The notes: a model not told the origin generated them from the letters alone. A stretch of DNA of 47,200 bases from Sulfurovum sp. (GCA_002733215.1 NVUY01000004.1:75839-123038), one strand, 5' to 3'; shown: positions 16,153-25,487, counted from the stretch's first letter. Program-made: numbers and translations.

Positions 16153-19100
16153 TTAGTTTGTCCTGACATTCTCTTCTTTAACGGTCCAAATAAAGACAAT
16201 CGGTATAAAGACCAAAGTCATAAATGTACCCACTATCAAACCGCCGATGGCCACTGCCCCCAGTGGTGCCAGTCTTTCCAAACCTATGGCAGCACCTTGT
16301 GCGACAGGGAGCATAGCTACGGAGACGGCAAAAGCTGTCATGAGTACGGGTCTTGTACGGATCTTGATGGATTCCAGCATGGCATCTTTTTTATTCATGC
16401 CTGCCTGTATCTGTTCCAAAGCAAAGTGGATGAGTAAAATGGCATTGTTTACGATCATCCCTGAGAGCAGCATGAAACCCATCATCGCCGGCATCGAGAC
16501 ATGATATCCCACAGCCAGCATTGTCCATGATGCACCGATGATCGTCAGGGGAATAGAAAAAAGTATCATGAGTGCTATCTTTATATTGGCAAACATTACC
16601 ACAAGGGTAAAGAACATCAATATGACTGCTATCATGATAGCTCCCAGCATACGTCCTGCTGCCGCTTTAAACTGTTTTATATCACCTATCTGTTCCAGTT
16701 CTACACCCTGGGGAAGATCAACTTTTTCAAGCTGTTCTTCAAAGTTTGCCATAATGTGAGAGATGGCACTTTTGTCTCTGTTTCCATACACTTCGATCGT
16801 ATACGCTAATCCATCTCTCGTGATAGAACTAGGCTCTTTGTCAAAGTCTAAAGCAGCGATCTTGTTTAACGGGATCTTTCCTTTAGTGGTATCGATAAGC
16901 ATGTTTAAGATCGTATCAAAATCATCTATCTGTTTTTTAGGCAACCACACTCTTACCACATAGTCCATACTGTTAGTTTTGGCAAAGGTCGCAACAGGTG
17001 CACCTCGCAGGGCCAGCTGAAGCTGTGCTACTATATCTGAACGTTTGAGCCCATAACGCAGAGCTTCACCTTCATCTATATTCAGATTATATACCACTTT
17101 ATCCATATCCCAACTCATAGAAGTGGAAACAATACCTTGTGTTTTCTGCAAAGCTTTTTCCACCATCACGCCCGAACTTTGCAGTGAATTCAGATCCGAA
17201 GCACTCAGCATGGCATCCACACTCGCACGGATACTCGACATTGCTGTTGACCCCGCGGGCGCAATATCCAAATACTTCACATGAGGGATCTTAGCTATCT
17301 CTTCCCGTAATGCTCTTGAGATCTGCCAGATATCAGCCTCTCTTTTATAGCGGTCTACATAGGTAGCAATAATAAACAAATGATCGATACCCGAACCCGA
17401 CCCGATACTCAATACACCTGCCTCAGAACCGATACTTCCGGAAATACGTAGAATTTCACCTTGTGCTTCAATGATCTTATTCACCTTTTGCATAATGGCT
17501 TCACTCTTCTCTACAGGAAGATTTGCATCCGTCGTGATCTTAATATTGACACCTCCTGTATCCATGGGCGGCATAAGTTCCTGACCCACCACCGGCATGA
17601 CGATCTTGGCTGAAATAATAAAAAGAACAATGAGTGTGGCAATGGAAGCAAAACCCAAAAGTTTAGAGGCAGTGATCGCCTTTACAATGGAAGCGAAGAA
17701 TCCCTGAACACTGTCATTCGCACGTCCGATGACAGCATGAAAGCCATTTTCAATTTTAAGTAAAAGTGGGTTTTGAATCGATAGGATATAGAGTGAAAGT
17801 AAAGGCACCGCAATAATAGAGATCACATACGAAGCTGCCAAAGCCAACAAAAGCGTAGAAACAAGCGGCGCAAAAATAGTCTGAGGATAGCCCCCTACAA
17901 AAAGCATCGGTGAGAGGGCGATCATGGTGGTGACTGTACCGGAAAAATCTGCAAACATGATCTCTTTTGTGCCATCAAAAACAGCAGTATGTATCTCTTG
18001 TCCAAGTTCCCTGTAGTGCCTCTCAATGTTCTCCATCACCACCACTGTGTCATCCAGCAAGAGACCCAACGCCAGGATAATCGCCGTCAGTGTTATCACG
18101 TTGAAGTCTATCCCAAATAGCCACATCAACGCAATCGTGGAGGAATATACCAACGGTATGGTGACAAGTACTACGAGTATTTGACGGAAACTTGCCAAAA
18201 AGAGAAAAACAATGATCGTGGACATGATAATCGCATCACGAAGAGACTCAAACATATTTTCTGTACTTTGGACGATAGTCTCTTTTTGTGTGTCACTCAC
18301 TTCGAAGTTGATGTTCGGATATCGTGATCTAACTTCAGCGATCACCTCTTCGACCTTGTCGATCGTCTGTATCACATCTGCAGAAAGAGATCGCTGTATA
18401 GACAAAGCGATCGCTGCTTTTCCATTCCCATAATAGGCAGCAGAATTTTCATAATGTCCAAAATAGATTTCTGCCACATCAGAGAGTTTCACAACAGGTG
18501 TAAGCATCAAGGAGTTAAGCATCGGAACCGTATCTCTCTTCCCTTGTGATTTTAGCAGATAACGATGTTCTTGATTGCTTACAAATCCTATAGCATATTC
18601 ATTGTTGTTTTTTTGTAAAGTGGAGATGATCTCCCCCAAAGAGAGATGGTAGCTGTCCAGCTTGTCTTTATCAACAATGATCTGCAACTCTTTTTCATAT
18701 CCGCCAAAGATATCCACATTGGCAACACCTTTGGTTTTTAGCAACTTATGTTTGATATCAGAGCTCGCAAGATCACGTATCTCTTCCAGAGTCAAAACGG
18801 TATCTCTTTTAGGTGACATCGCCACAACAATAACAGGTGCGGTTGCTTCTGTGATCTTAATGATCTGCGGTTCTTTAATGTCTTTTGGCAGTTTCGCACG
18901 GATCTTGGAGAGTGCGTTGGTCACATCATTTACCGCGGTGTCAATATTTTTACTGTACTCAAACTCTGCACGTATGACAGTCACTTCATCAATGGTATTT
19001 GAGTAGGCACGGCGTATCTCATCGAGTGCATAAAGCTCTTCCTCAACAGGCACAGCGATGTTGCTTGCCATCGTCTTGGCTGATGCTCCGGGTTGAACAA

Positions 19101-19260
19101 TGACCAGTGCCACTTCAGGATAGTTGGAGTTTGGAAAAAGGTTTCTCTGCATCTTGTTGTAACCCGTAATACCGGTTAAAATGAACAGTGCCAGAAAAGC
19201 GAGGATGATATGAGGTTTTCTAAGAACCTTCTCTATCCAGGAGCCAGACCCTTTACTCAT
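16153..19260 (-). CDS. RND efflux transporter, inner-membrane permease
   Basis: A proton-driven RND pump of 1035 residues, AcrB-like in length. TM1 is near 16-33, then a large periplasmic porter domain, TM2-6 (about 340-490), TM7 near 540, a second porter domain, and TM8-12 (about 865-1020). The proton-relay pair in TM4 is Asp403-Asp404 in ALGLLLDDTVVVMENIERH. No methionine-rich copper pathway like that of CusA was recognised, so the substrate is open: drugs, organic acids, metal complexes or a metallophore. It overlaps the MFP gene by four bases (ATGA), and a 78-base gap separates it from tonB. It works with the adaptor and TolC-like protein encoded just upstream. Confidence 0.93.
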   Translation of the reverse strand: MSKGSGSWIEKVLRKPHIILAFLALFILTGITGYNKMQRNLFPNSNYPEVALVIVQPGASAKTMASNIAVPVEEELYALDEIRRAYSNTIDEVTVIRAEFEYSKNIDTAVNDVTNALSKIRAKLPKDIKEPQIIKITEATAPVIVVAMSPKRDTVLTLEEIRDLASSDIKHKLLKTKGVANVDIFGGYEKELQIIVDKDKLDSYHLSLGEIISTLQKNNNEYAIGFVSNQEHRYLLKSQGKRDTVPMLNSLMLTPVVKLSDVAEIYFGHYENSAAYYGNGKAAIALSIQRSLSADVIQTIDKVEEVIAEVRSRYPNINFEVSDTQKETIVQSTENMFESLRDAIIMSTIIVFLFLASFRQILVVLVTIPLVYSSTIALMWLFGIDFNVITLTAIILALGLLLDDTVVVMENIERHYRELGQEIHTAVFDGTKEIMFADFSGTVTTMIALSPMLFVGGYPQTIFAPLVSTLLLALAASYVISIIAVPLLSLYILSIQNPLLLKIENGFHAVIGRANDSVQGFFASIVKAITASKLLGFASIATLIVLFIISAKIVMPVVGQELMPPMDTGGVNIKITTDANLPVEKSEAIMQKVNKIIEAQGEILRISGSIGSEAGVLSIGSGSGIDHLFIIATYVDRYKREADIWQISRALREEIAKIPHVKYLDIAPAGSTAMSSIRASVDAMLSASDLNSLQSSGVMVEKALQKTQGIVSTSMSWDMDKVVYNLNIDEGEALRYGLKRSDIVAQLQLALRGAPVATFAKTNSMDYVVRVWLPKKQIDDFDTILNMLIDTTKGKIPLNKIAALDFDKEPSSITRDGLAYTIEVYGNRDKSAISHIMANFEEQLEKVDLPQGVELEQIGDIKQFKAAAGRMLGAIMIAVILMFFTLVVMFANIKIALMILFSIPLTIIGASWTMLAVGYHVSMPAMMGFMLLSGMIVNNAILLIHFALEQIQAGMNKKDAMLESIKIRTRPVLMTAFAVSVAMLPVAQGAAIGLERLAPLGAVAIGGLIVGTFMTLVFIPIVFIWTVKEENVRTN

Positions 19261-20339
19261 TTTACAACTCCTGTTATATTTACATTCTCATACGCAGGAA
19301 GTTGTGCCAGTTTTACTTCACTTGCTTGTGCTATAGGTTGTTTAGGACAAGGGGAGATAAGGATATGATTGCTATCTTCCATTTCAACTGTTACTCTCAG
19401 AGGAGAAAATGTACCATCCAAGTAAGTCATCACAAAAGTACTCTCTTTTTTATGTAAAAGTGTATCACTTGGAACCATACAGCCTTTGGCTTCTTTTGTC
19501 AGGATTTCAATATTTACAGAGCTTCCTGCCGGCAAAGCTATTTTTTTAGTAAGTGTGATTTCTGCAGAGATCAATCCATTTTGAGAAGTCGTGTAGATAG
19601 ATTTAACATACCCTATGTGTCCATTTTTTAGAAAAACATCTTGTTCTCTTTTTATCATAGAGCCTTGTACCGGAGCATAGGAAAAGAGCAGTTTTTTCTT
19701 AGCATTACTCATACTGAGGATCGCCTTGCCAGAAGCTGCCAGATCACCCTCATGAAGGAATATAGCATCTATCTCTCCATCAAATGGTGCTACGATCTGC
19801 AAATATGAAAGTTGATGATCCAGTTGTGCTATTTTTTGTTTTGTATTCTCCATAGTTGAAGATTTAACTTTCAGTGAAACTTGAGAAATATCAAGCTGTT
19901 CTTTAGCCAAACCACCTATGTCAAACAGCTTGATATTGCGTGCATAAATACTTTTTGCTAACATTAGATCATTAGACTGTGCATTCAGTGTTGCTTTAAG
20001 AGCATCAATGTTCGAGTTTAACTCTATCGCATCAATACGAACAAGAACTTCACCTTTTTTTACCTTTTGTGCCTCTTCTACCAATACTTTTTCTACGTAT
20101 CCTGCCAACTTCGTTGAAAGTTTTATACTTTTATCTGACATGATCTGTGCTAAAAAAGGTATTCTGTTCTGCATCATTCCCTGTTGTGCTTTTACTACAG
20201 GAACGGTTACTGATCCTGATGAGGGGAGTGCTTCATTGGCAATTTCTGTTTTTCTATTCTCCAACAGTCCTTTACCTTTTATAAGTAACAAAACAACAGC
20301 GATCACTGCCACAATAATCTTTATTCTTTTTTTGCTCAT
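19257..20339 (-). CDS. RND efflux periplasmic adaptor (MFP)
   Basis: A membrane-fusion protein of 360 residues that bridges the RND pump and the outer-membrane channel. It has an N-terminal anchor (about 6-22), a biotinyl-lipoyl/barrel-sandwich segment (LSTKLAGYVEKVLVEE and KKGEVLVRID, about 74-105), an alpha-hairpin (about 108-176), the return lipoyl half APFDGEIDAIFLHEGD (181-196), then a beta-barrel domain. It starts inside the stop of the TolC-like gene (TAATG) and ends overlapping the pump start, so the three are translationally coupled. Confidence 0.92.
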   Translation of the reverse strand: MSKKRIKIIVAVIAVVLLLIKGKGLLENRKTEIANEALPSSGSVTVPVVKAQQGMMQNRIPFLAQIMSDKSIKLSTKLAGYVEKVLVEEAQKVKKGEVLVRIDAIELNSNIDALKATLNAQSNDLMLAKSIYARNIKLFDIGGLAKEQLDISQVSLKVKSSTMENTKQKIAQLDHQLSYLQIVAPFDGEIDAIFLHEGDLAASGKAILSMSNAKKKLLFSYAPVQGSMIKREQDVFLKNGHIGYVKSIYTTSQNGLISAEITLTKKIALPAGSSVNIEILTKEAKGCMVPSDTLLHKKESTFVMTYLDGTFSPLRVTVEMEDSNHILISPCPKQPIAQASEVKLAQLPAYENVNITGVVK

Positions 20340-21640
20340 TACTTCGCTCCTCTTTCCAATAAATAATCCATATAAAACTTCCCTTTTTGATAATTATATT
20401 TGCTCTCTATCAACTTTGCTGAGGCTAAATGTGTTTGACTCTTGACATAAAGAAGATCATTGATGGTAGAAACACCATTGCGATAACGCACCTTTTCGAT
20501 CTTCTCACTCTGTTGAGCCAAAGAGAACTGTTTGAGGGTGCTTCGGTAATTTGCATACTCCTGCTTCACTTTCTCTGATGCTTCGATCAAAGATTTCTTA
20601 AGATCCAGAAGTGTCTGTTGTTTAGAGAGTTCAGCCTGAATATGCGCGATCCTCGCCTTTTGTGTAGTAGCATCACGTTTTCCGAAATCATACAGTGTCC
20701 ATTTTGCATTAAGCCCAACCTGCCAGTTTTTTTCTTTTTCAAACTCTCCACTGTAAAAATTACTTGAATCATTCTCCCCATAGTTATAGCCATAGTAAGA
20801 GCTAAGTGAGACTTGAGGAAGCATACTGGATTCACTCTTCTCTATCCCCTTACTTGCTTTTTTCAGATTAAGCTCTGCAATGATGACTTTATCCAGGGAA
20901 GCACTCTCTCCCAGCAGTCCGTCAATAGCATAATTTGGTTTTTTAACAGACACTTTGATAGGTTTGAGAGTTCCTATATGATCCATGCCCACCAAAGAGC
21001 TCAATGATGCCTTTGTTATGGCTACATTTCCTTTGATGACTTCAAGGTAAGAGACGTTTCCATAAAGATCATTCTCTGCTTTCAGAAGATCTATTTGTGC
21101 TTTTTTACCAAATTTGACTTCATTTTTAATTGCAGTTCTAAGTTTTTTCAAAGCATCTACATGTTTTTTCTGTGCATACATCATATCTTTAAGTGCCAAA
21201 ACAGAAAGATAAAGAGAAGCAACATTAAACGCTAGCTGCTCTTTGGTTAAAGATAATTTACTTTGAGAAAGTCTTGTCGAGATCGAATCCATTTCCACCT
21301 GTCTTGTTTGTGCAAAACCGGTAAATAACGGAATCGAATACATCACTCCTGTACTAAATAAGTTCTTTGTAGTGGCTACACTTTTAGCATCACCTGCTAT
21401 CGCCGCCGGAGTTAGGGGTATTAAAGTTCTCGGAAGATTAAAACGCGTATAACTCCCGACAAGATCAATACTCCCATACTGTGCAGAGATACTCTCTTCT
21501 CTGTTGGCTTGTGCCAATTCCATTTGTGCCTGACTCTGCTTGACTACTGTACTATGCTCCATAGCATGCTTGATTAGACCATCCAAAGTACTGCTGAACA
21601 GGGGGACTGTACATAAAAGTATAGTTAAAATCCGTGACAT
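20339..21640 (-). CDS. TolC-family outer membrane efflux protein
   Basis: The outer-membrane channel of the tripartite pump, 433 residues. The signal peptide is MSRILTILLCTVPLFSS. Two long OEP-type helical repeats follow, with the usual alternating heptads (about 20-210 and 225-425), such as LKAENDLYGNVSYLEVIKGN and VRYRNGVSTINDLLYVKSQ. It is the first gene of the efflux trio; its ATG has GGAG six bases upstream and a 55-base gap separates it from the cytochrome gene. That gap carries the 13-base box also seen ahead of the first response regulator. Confidence 0.92.
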   Translation of the reverse strand: MSRILTILLCTVPLFSSTLDGLIKHAMEHSTVVKQSQAQMELAQANREESISAQYGSIDLVGSYTRFNLPRTLIPLTPAAIAGDAKSVATTKNLFSTGVMYSIPLFTGFAQTRQVEMDSISTRLSQSKLSLTKEQLAFNVASLYLSVLALKDMMYAQKKHVDALKKLRTAIKNEVKFGKKAQIDLLKAENDLYGNVSYLEVIKGNVAITKASLSSLVGMDHIGTLKPIKVSVKKPNYAIDGLLGESASLDKVIIAELNLKKASKGIEKSESSMLPQVSLSSYYGYNYGENDSSNFYSGEFEKEKNWQVGLNAKWTLYDFGKRDATTQKARIAHIQAELSKQQTLLDLKKSLIEASEKVKQEYANYRSTLKQFSLAQQSEKIEKVRYRNGVSTINDLLYVKSQTHLASAKLIESKYNYQKGKFYMDYLLERGAK

Positions 21641-21679
21641 GCGTACTCCTAAATTAAGGTTTTAGGATAGCGTAATGTT

Positions 21680-21698
21680 ATGAACCTAAAATGAATTA
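21680..21698 (-). promoter_or_regulatory. putative operator ahead of the efflux genes
   Basis: On the minus strand this holds TAATTCATTTTAG (21686-21698) followed by GTTCAT, so TTCAT occurs twice 11 bases apart. The identical 13 bases occur at 23910-23922 before the RR1 gene. Both overlap the stop codon of the preceding gene. Paired sites about 11 bases apart suit an OmpR-family regulator; this is inference. Confidence 0.45.
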
Positions 21699-22055
21699 CT
21701 GGGGCAAGACCAGCTTTTTCTTTACAGCAAAAGTCTCTAAAAAAGTATGGATATTTTTTTTCAATGTTGCATCATTTAGATTCAATGCTTCTTTCATAGG
21801 AAATTTTGAAAAGAAAGGATGGGGCATAATAGAGTTCTTTTGTTGCGGATCTTTCAAGTATTTCAGTATCGCTTTGCTCATCGCCTCTTCCGTACTGTAC
21901 TTCATAAGATAACGGCGAAAGATCAGATCATTGGGGATTTGATCTTCTGTATGACAATTCAAACAATTATTTTGTAACTGTTGTTTGGCAGACAAAGACT
22001 CCTCAGCATAAAGACTGACAAGCAACAGAGTACAAAAAAAGATTATTTTTTCCAT
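21696..22055 (-). CDS. small periplasmic c-type cytochrome
   Basis: A monoheme cytochrome c of 119 residues. The signal peptide is MEKIIFFCTLLLVSLYA, the heme site CLNCH (Cys31, Cys34, His35), and a candidate axial methionine Met77 lies in SIMPHP. It contains no other recognised domain. It overlaps the kinase gene upstream by 13 bases, so it is made together with the two-component system. It may carry electrons to a partner outside the window, or act as a heme/redox accessory to the kinase; neither is shown by sequence. Confidence 0.85.
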   Translation of the reverse strand: MEKIIFFCTLLLVSLYAEESLSAKQQLQNNCLNCHTEDQIPNDLIFRRYLMKYSTEEAMSKAILKYLKDPQQKNSIMPHPFFSKFPMKEALNLNDATLKKNIHTFLETFAVKKKLVLPQ

Positions 22056-23203
22056 TTTATCACTACCTCCGTTCCTTGATCTAATTTGGAATGGATATCC
22101 AAAGCAAATCCATAACTCTCTACCACCTGGTTGACGATATCAAGTCCTATGCCAAAACCGCCTTCACTTTTATTGGCCCGTTTAAAACGGCACACGATCG
22201 TATCTAAGTCTTTCTTTCGTATCCCTACACCTGTATCCATCACAGACAAAGACTCCTGGGTGAGAGTGAGCTTTAAAAGCCCATCTTGCTTATTATACTT
22301 GATTGCATTGGTTATAAGATTATCTACAAGACGTGTCAGATCATTTTTATCTATCTCCAGTGTGACATTTTTATCTATGGTCACTTCGATCTTCAATCTT
22401 TTATGTTCTGCCATCACCGTAAAATACAACATTCTTTCTTTAATGAACTCAGAGACATTGATAGACTCGATACGACGGTAATACTCATGATTGAGATTGA
22501 GGTACGTCAAATCATCATAAATGCGACTTAAAGTTTTCGAAGCGATCTCAATACGCTGTAACTCATCATTTTTTTCACACTTACCAAAGGTTTCCAGCAT
22601 CTCTATGTTGGTTAAGATCGTAGAGATCGGTGTGTTAAGTTCATGGGTCGTATCTTGGATAAAACTGTTCATTCTCTCCATGGATTCCCTCATAGGTGCT
22701 ATAAACAGTCTGCCTAAAAACACGCCTAAAAGTGTAAAGAACACCCCTGCAGCAAAAAGAAACCATGCGATACTTTTTTGAAGCTCCCATATAGGCTCTT
22801 GATCCAACTCTTTATGCACGACTAAAAAGGCAGCACCCAGATAATGGGGGTCTACCGGAGTAAGATAATAGAGTCTTTTCTCATTGGCCATATACACTTT
22901 TTTATCTAAAAGCGGCGCAGGTGTACCTGTCCCAAAAATATACTGCTTATCCAGATCATAAATAGCTGACTCAACAAAAGAATGCACAGGGTAGACAAGT
23001 GTGGACGCATAAGTTTTATGTAATGTTCTCAACTGTGTAACAAACTTTGCTGCCTCAAATTTCAAGGCATCTCTTTGCTGGTCGAGAAGATGGTGTTTTT
23101 GCGAAGTATAAAATATCCAGGACGCAATGGAGAAAAGTAAAAAAGTAGACCCAAGATAGATCAACAAAAAACGAATTAAACTCTTTTTCTCACTCTTTGA
23201 CAA
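22043..23203 (-). CDS. sensor histidine kinase (HK1)
   Basis: A membrane histidine kinase of 386 residues. TM1 is about 11-32, a periplasmic sensor domain about 33-142, and TM2 about 143-168. The H-box is QDTTHELNTPI with phospho-acceptor His187, the N-box DNLITNAIKYN (295-305), G1 DTGVGI (323-328) and G2 GGFGIGL (348-354). The periplasmic domain has no recognised fold, so the signal is unknown. The gene overlaps RR1 by 14 bases, making an RR-HK pair, and overlaps the cytochrome gene after it. The location upstream of efflux and copper-receptor genes suggests control of those genes. Confidence 0.93.
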   Translation of the reverse strand: MSKSEKKSLIRFLLIYLGSTFLLFSIASWIFYTSQKHHLLDQQRDALKFEAAKFVTQLRTLHKTYASTLVYPVHSFVESAIYDLDKQYIFGTGTPAPLLDKKVYMANEKRLYYLTPVDPHYLGAAFLVVHKELDQEPIWELQKSIAWFLFAAGVFFTLLGVFLGRLFIAPMRESMERMNSFIQDTTHELNTPISTILTNIEMLETFGKCEKNDELQRIEIASKTLSRIYDDLTYLNLNHEYYRRIESINVSEFIKERMLYFTVMAEHKRLKIEVTIDKNVTLEIDKNDLTRLVDNLITNAIKYNKQDGLLKLTLTQESLSVMDTGVGIRKKDLDTIVCRFKRANKSEGGFGIGLDIVNQVVESYGFALDIHSKLDQGTEVVIKWKK

Positions 23204-23858
23204 ATCTGTATCCTACATTTTTAATGGTTTCTATATTGTCTTTACCTAAAAAAGTACGTGCTGTTTTTACATACGCACGCAAAGACCCGGCACTGGGTTC
23301 TTCGTCATACTCCCATAAGTGTTCAAATATTTTATCATAAGTGAGCAATTCGTTAGGATATTCTAAAAAAAGAGCAAGAAGTTTTGCCTCTTTTGTCTTC
23401 ATAGGCACTCTTTGATTATCCTGGGTTAAAAGGTTTTCCTGGATATCAAACAGGAGTCCCTCTCCAAGATCTATCTTCTCTTCATAGGTACCGTAGCGGC
23501 GTTTAAGTAAAGCTTCCATACGGGCTTGAAGTTCTTTAAGTGCAAAAGGTTTACGTATATAGTCATCACATCCTATATCAAAGCCGCGTGTGACATCTTC
23601 CACAGAGTTTAAAGAAGTAATGAAGATAGCGGGTGTTTGCACATTGTCATCACGAAGGGTTTGTAAAAAATCAAAGCCATTTTGATGGGGTACTTTGATG
23701 TCAAGCAGCATCAGGTCTATCTGCTTTTCATAAGCCAGATCCTGTGCCTTCAGTCCATCATAGGCACAAAACACCTCATATCCCTGATATTCCAGAAACT
23801 GCTTCACCGTATCACTCAGCTGTTGATCATCTTCAAGGAGTAAAATGTTTGCTTTCAT
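23190..23858 (-). CDS. OmpR-family response regulator (RR1)
   Basis: A DNA-binding response regulator. The receiver has the acidic pair Asp11/Asp12, phospho-acceptor Asp54 in LLDIKVP and the conserved lysine in RKPF (numbered from a GTG one codon earlier). A winged-helix OmpR/PhoB domain (about 130-223) ends TIKNVGYRFVKE. GTG at 23859-23861 and ATG at 23856-23858 are adjacent starts; AAAGGA lies at better spacing for the ATG, so that is chosen. It overlaps HK1. A -10 box and the shared 13-base motif lie in the 61 bases upstream, so it probably starts its own transcript. Confidence 0.93.
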   Translation of the reverse strand: MKANILLLEDDQQLSDTVKQFLEYQGYEVFCAYDGLKAQDLAYEKQIDLMLLDIKVPHQNGFDFLQTLRDDNVQTPAIFITSLNSVEDVTRGFDIGCDDYIRKPFALKELQARMEALLKRRYGTYEEKIDLGEGLLFDIQENLLTQDNQRVPMKTKEAKLLALFLEYPNELLTYDKIFEHLWEYDEEPSAGSLRAYVKTARTFLGKDNIETIKNVGYRFVKE

Positions 23859-23895
23859 CACTGATCCTTTCCTCCTTCAATAAGCTATCCGGAAC

Positions 23896-23922
23896 ACTAT
23901 AGTAATATACTAAAATGAATTA
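23896..23922 (-). promoter_or_regulatory. RR1 promoter with shared 13-base box
   Basis: TATAGT (minus strand, 23896-23901) is a plausible -10. Upstream of it lies TAATTCATTTTAG (23910-23922), identical to the sequence ahead of the efflux genes. It sits across the HK2 stop codon. Confidence 0.45.
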
Positions 23923-24783
23923 AACATGAACCTTGGATAAATTCAGGTCTACATTCGTACCGACATCTTTTTCAGACTGTATATAAATTTCTATCCCTTC
24001 TTGATCACAATAAGCTTTGACCAGAGCAAAACCTATACCTGCGCCATCATTCTTATCATCAGCCTGATAATAGCGTTCATGCATACGTAAAAGTTCTGTA
24101 CTGCTCATACCCACACCCTGGTCTTTCACAGATAAGCTCTGATCTTTCAATGTCACTTTTACAGGACTCTCTTTCGAAGAGTACTTCATTGCGTTAGAAA
24201 GTAGGTTATCCAACATCTGTTCAAATCCTATTTTATCCACTTCTATCACAAAAGGTTCCAGGATAAGATGAAACGGATTACGTTTTTGGTCTTGAAAGAC
24301 AGACACTCGCTCTTTAACCAAACCTTCAAGATCGAACACTTCTTTCTCGATGCTATGCATCTCTTTACGGATACTGTAGACCAGCTCATCATACAGTTTC
24401 TTAAGTCGTACAGAAGCATCTTCTATGCGCCTGATACGCTTTAAAGACTTTTCATCCTGCATCGTTTTTTTTAACATTTCACTGTTAGCTTTGATCGTTG
24501 AGAGTGGAATGTTCAGTTCATGGATAATATCATTGGTCAAAGATGTCAAGGTGTCTTCCATCTGTTTTTTCGGTGCAAAGATCAGTGCGGAGAGGACATA
24601 CCCCCAGCCTAAAGCCACAAGAATGACCAAGACGCCTGCTGCAAAAAAATTAAATTGACTTAAATGCCAGTTTTCCAAAAAACGGTACACTGCGGTCAAC
24701 AAAGTAAACATGGTGACAAAATAGATCACTCCGGCTATCAGTAACTCTTTTCTACGAGTCAACATTTTCTGTCTCGTATGCAC
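23920..24783 (-). CDS. short sensor histidine kinase (HK2)
   Basis: A 287-residue kinase with two adjacent TM segments (about 14-34 and 46-68) separated by only about ten residues, so it lacks a periplasmic sensor domain. The H-box is NDIIHELNIPL (His88), the N-box DNLLSNAMKYS, G1 DQGVGM and G2 GAGIGFAL. It may sense within the membrane or through a partner. The start is uncertain: GTG at 24783 opens the frame after an in-frame TGA, and an ATG lies at 24763-24765; neither has a strong ribosome site. It follows RR2 by 16 bases, forming the second RR-HK pair. Confidence 0.9.
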   Translation of the reverse strand: MHTRQKMLTRRKELLIAGVIYFVTMFTLLTAVYRFLENWHLSQFNFFAAGVLVILVALGWGYVLSALIFAPKKQMEDTLTSLTNDIIHELNIPLSTIKANSEMLKKTMQDEKSLKRIRRIEDASVRLKKLYDELVYSIRKEMHSIEKEVFDLEGLVKERVSVFQDQKRNPFHLILEPFVIEVDKIGFEQMLDNLLSNAMKYSSKESPVKVTLKDQSLSVKDQGVGMSSTELLRMHERYYQADDKNDGAGIGFALVKAYCDQEGIEIYIQSEKDVGTNVDLNLSKVHV

Positions 24784-24799
24784 TGCATTTGAAGACTTC

Positions 24800-25453
24800 T
24801 CATTTAGTACTCATTTGGTACCCTACACCCCGTACATTCTGTATCTGAGTAGGAAAATATTTTTTAAGTTGTGCGATATAGACCCGCAATGCACCGTCAC
24901 TTGACCCCTCTGCAGAACTCCAAAGTCGCTCCTTTATCTGATCAAGAGGTACCACTCTTCCCTGCCCTTCCAAAAGAGTCAAAAGAAGTTCTCCTCCTTT
25001 GAGGCTTAACTCCACTTCCTGACCATTTTGATACAGTCTCTTTGTCATAATATCGAAGAGATACGTATCTATCTGTACCATTTCACTGCGTACCTGTCTA
25101 CGCAATACAGCTTGAATACGCAAAGAGAGTTCCTCGAGATCTACAGGTTTTTGGATATAGTCATCTCCACCCTTCCCAAATCCTTCTTTCAAAGAGGCTT
25201 TGTCTTCTCTCGAAGTAATAAATATACAGGGGGTTACATCTCCGCTTTGACGCAATTTATCCAAAAGTTCAAAACCATTCTCATACGGCAGATTAACATC
25301 AAAAAGATAGAGGTCAAAAACAGTCTCATAAGTGAGATCAAGTGCGCTGTAAGGGTCCAGTGCGCAGAGTATACTGTGCCCTTCTTCTTCCAGAAAATCT
25401 TCCAGGGTCTCATTGAATAATTTATCATCTTCCAATATAAGTATCCGTGCCAA
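24800..25453 (-). CDS. OmpR-family response regulator (RR2)
   Basis: A response regulator of about 217 residues from the chosen TTG start (25451-25453), reading MARILILEDD. The receiver has the acidic pair, phospho-acceptor Asp52 in FDVNLP and lysine in QKPVD. The OmpR-type winged helix ends NVRGVGYQMSTK. The frame extends to 25498, but a TATAAT box at 25488-25493 puts transcription start near 25481, downstream of that codon. The TTG has AGAGGAAAAG at good spacing. It is the first gene of the long minus-strand block. Confidence 0.92.
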   Translation of the reverse strand: MARILILEDDKLFNETLEDFLEEEGHSILCALDPYSALDLTYETVFDLYLFDVNLPYENGFELLDKLRQSGDVTPCIFITSREDKASLKEGFGKGGDDYIQKPVDLEELSLRIQAVLRRQVRSEMVQIDTYLFDIMTKRLYQNGQEVELSLKGGELLLTLLEGQGRVVPLDQIKERLWSSAEGSSDGALRVYIAQLKKYFPTQIQNVRGVGYQMSTK

Positions 25454-25487
25454 TACTTTTCCTCTCTTTGATAGGTTGATATGAATT

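Noticed and set aside
15349-19260. RND pump as a CusA-type copper exporter
   Set aside because: The copper-type receptor nearby makes this tempting, but no methionine-rich relay was recognised in the porter domain and the adaptor lacks obvious metal-binding motifs; the substrate is left open.
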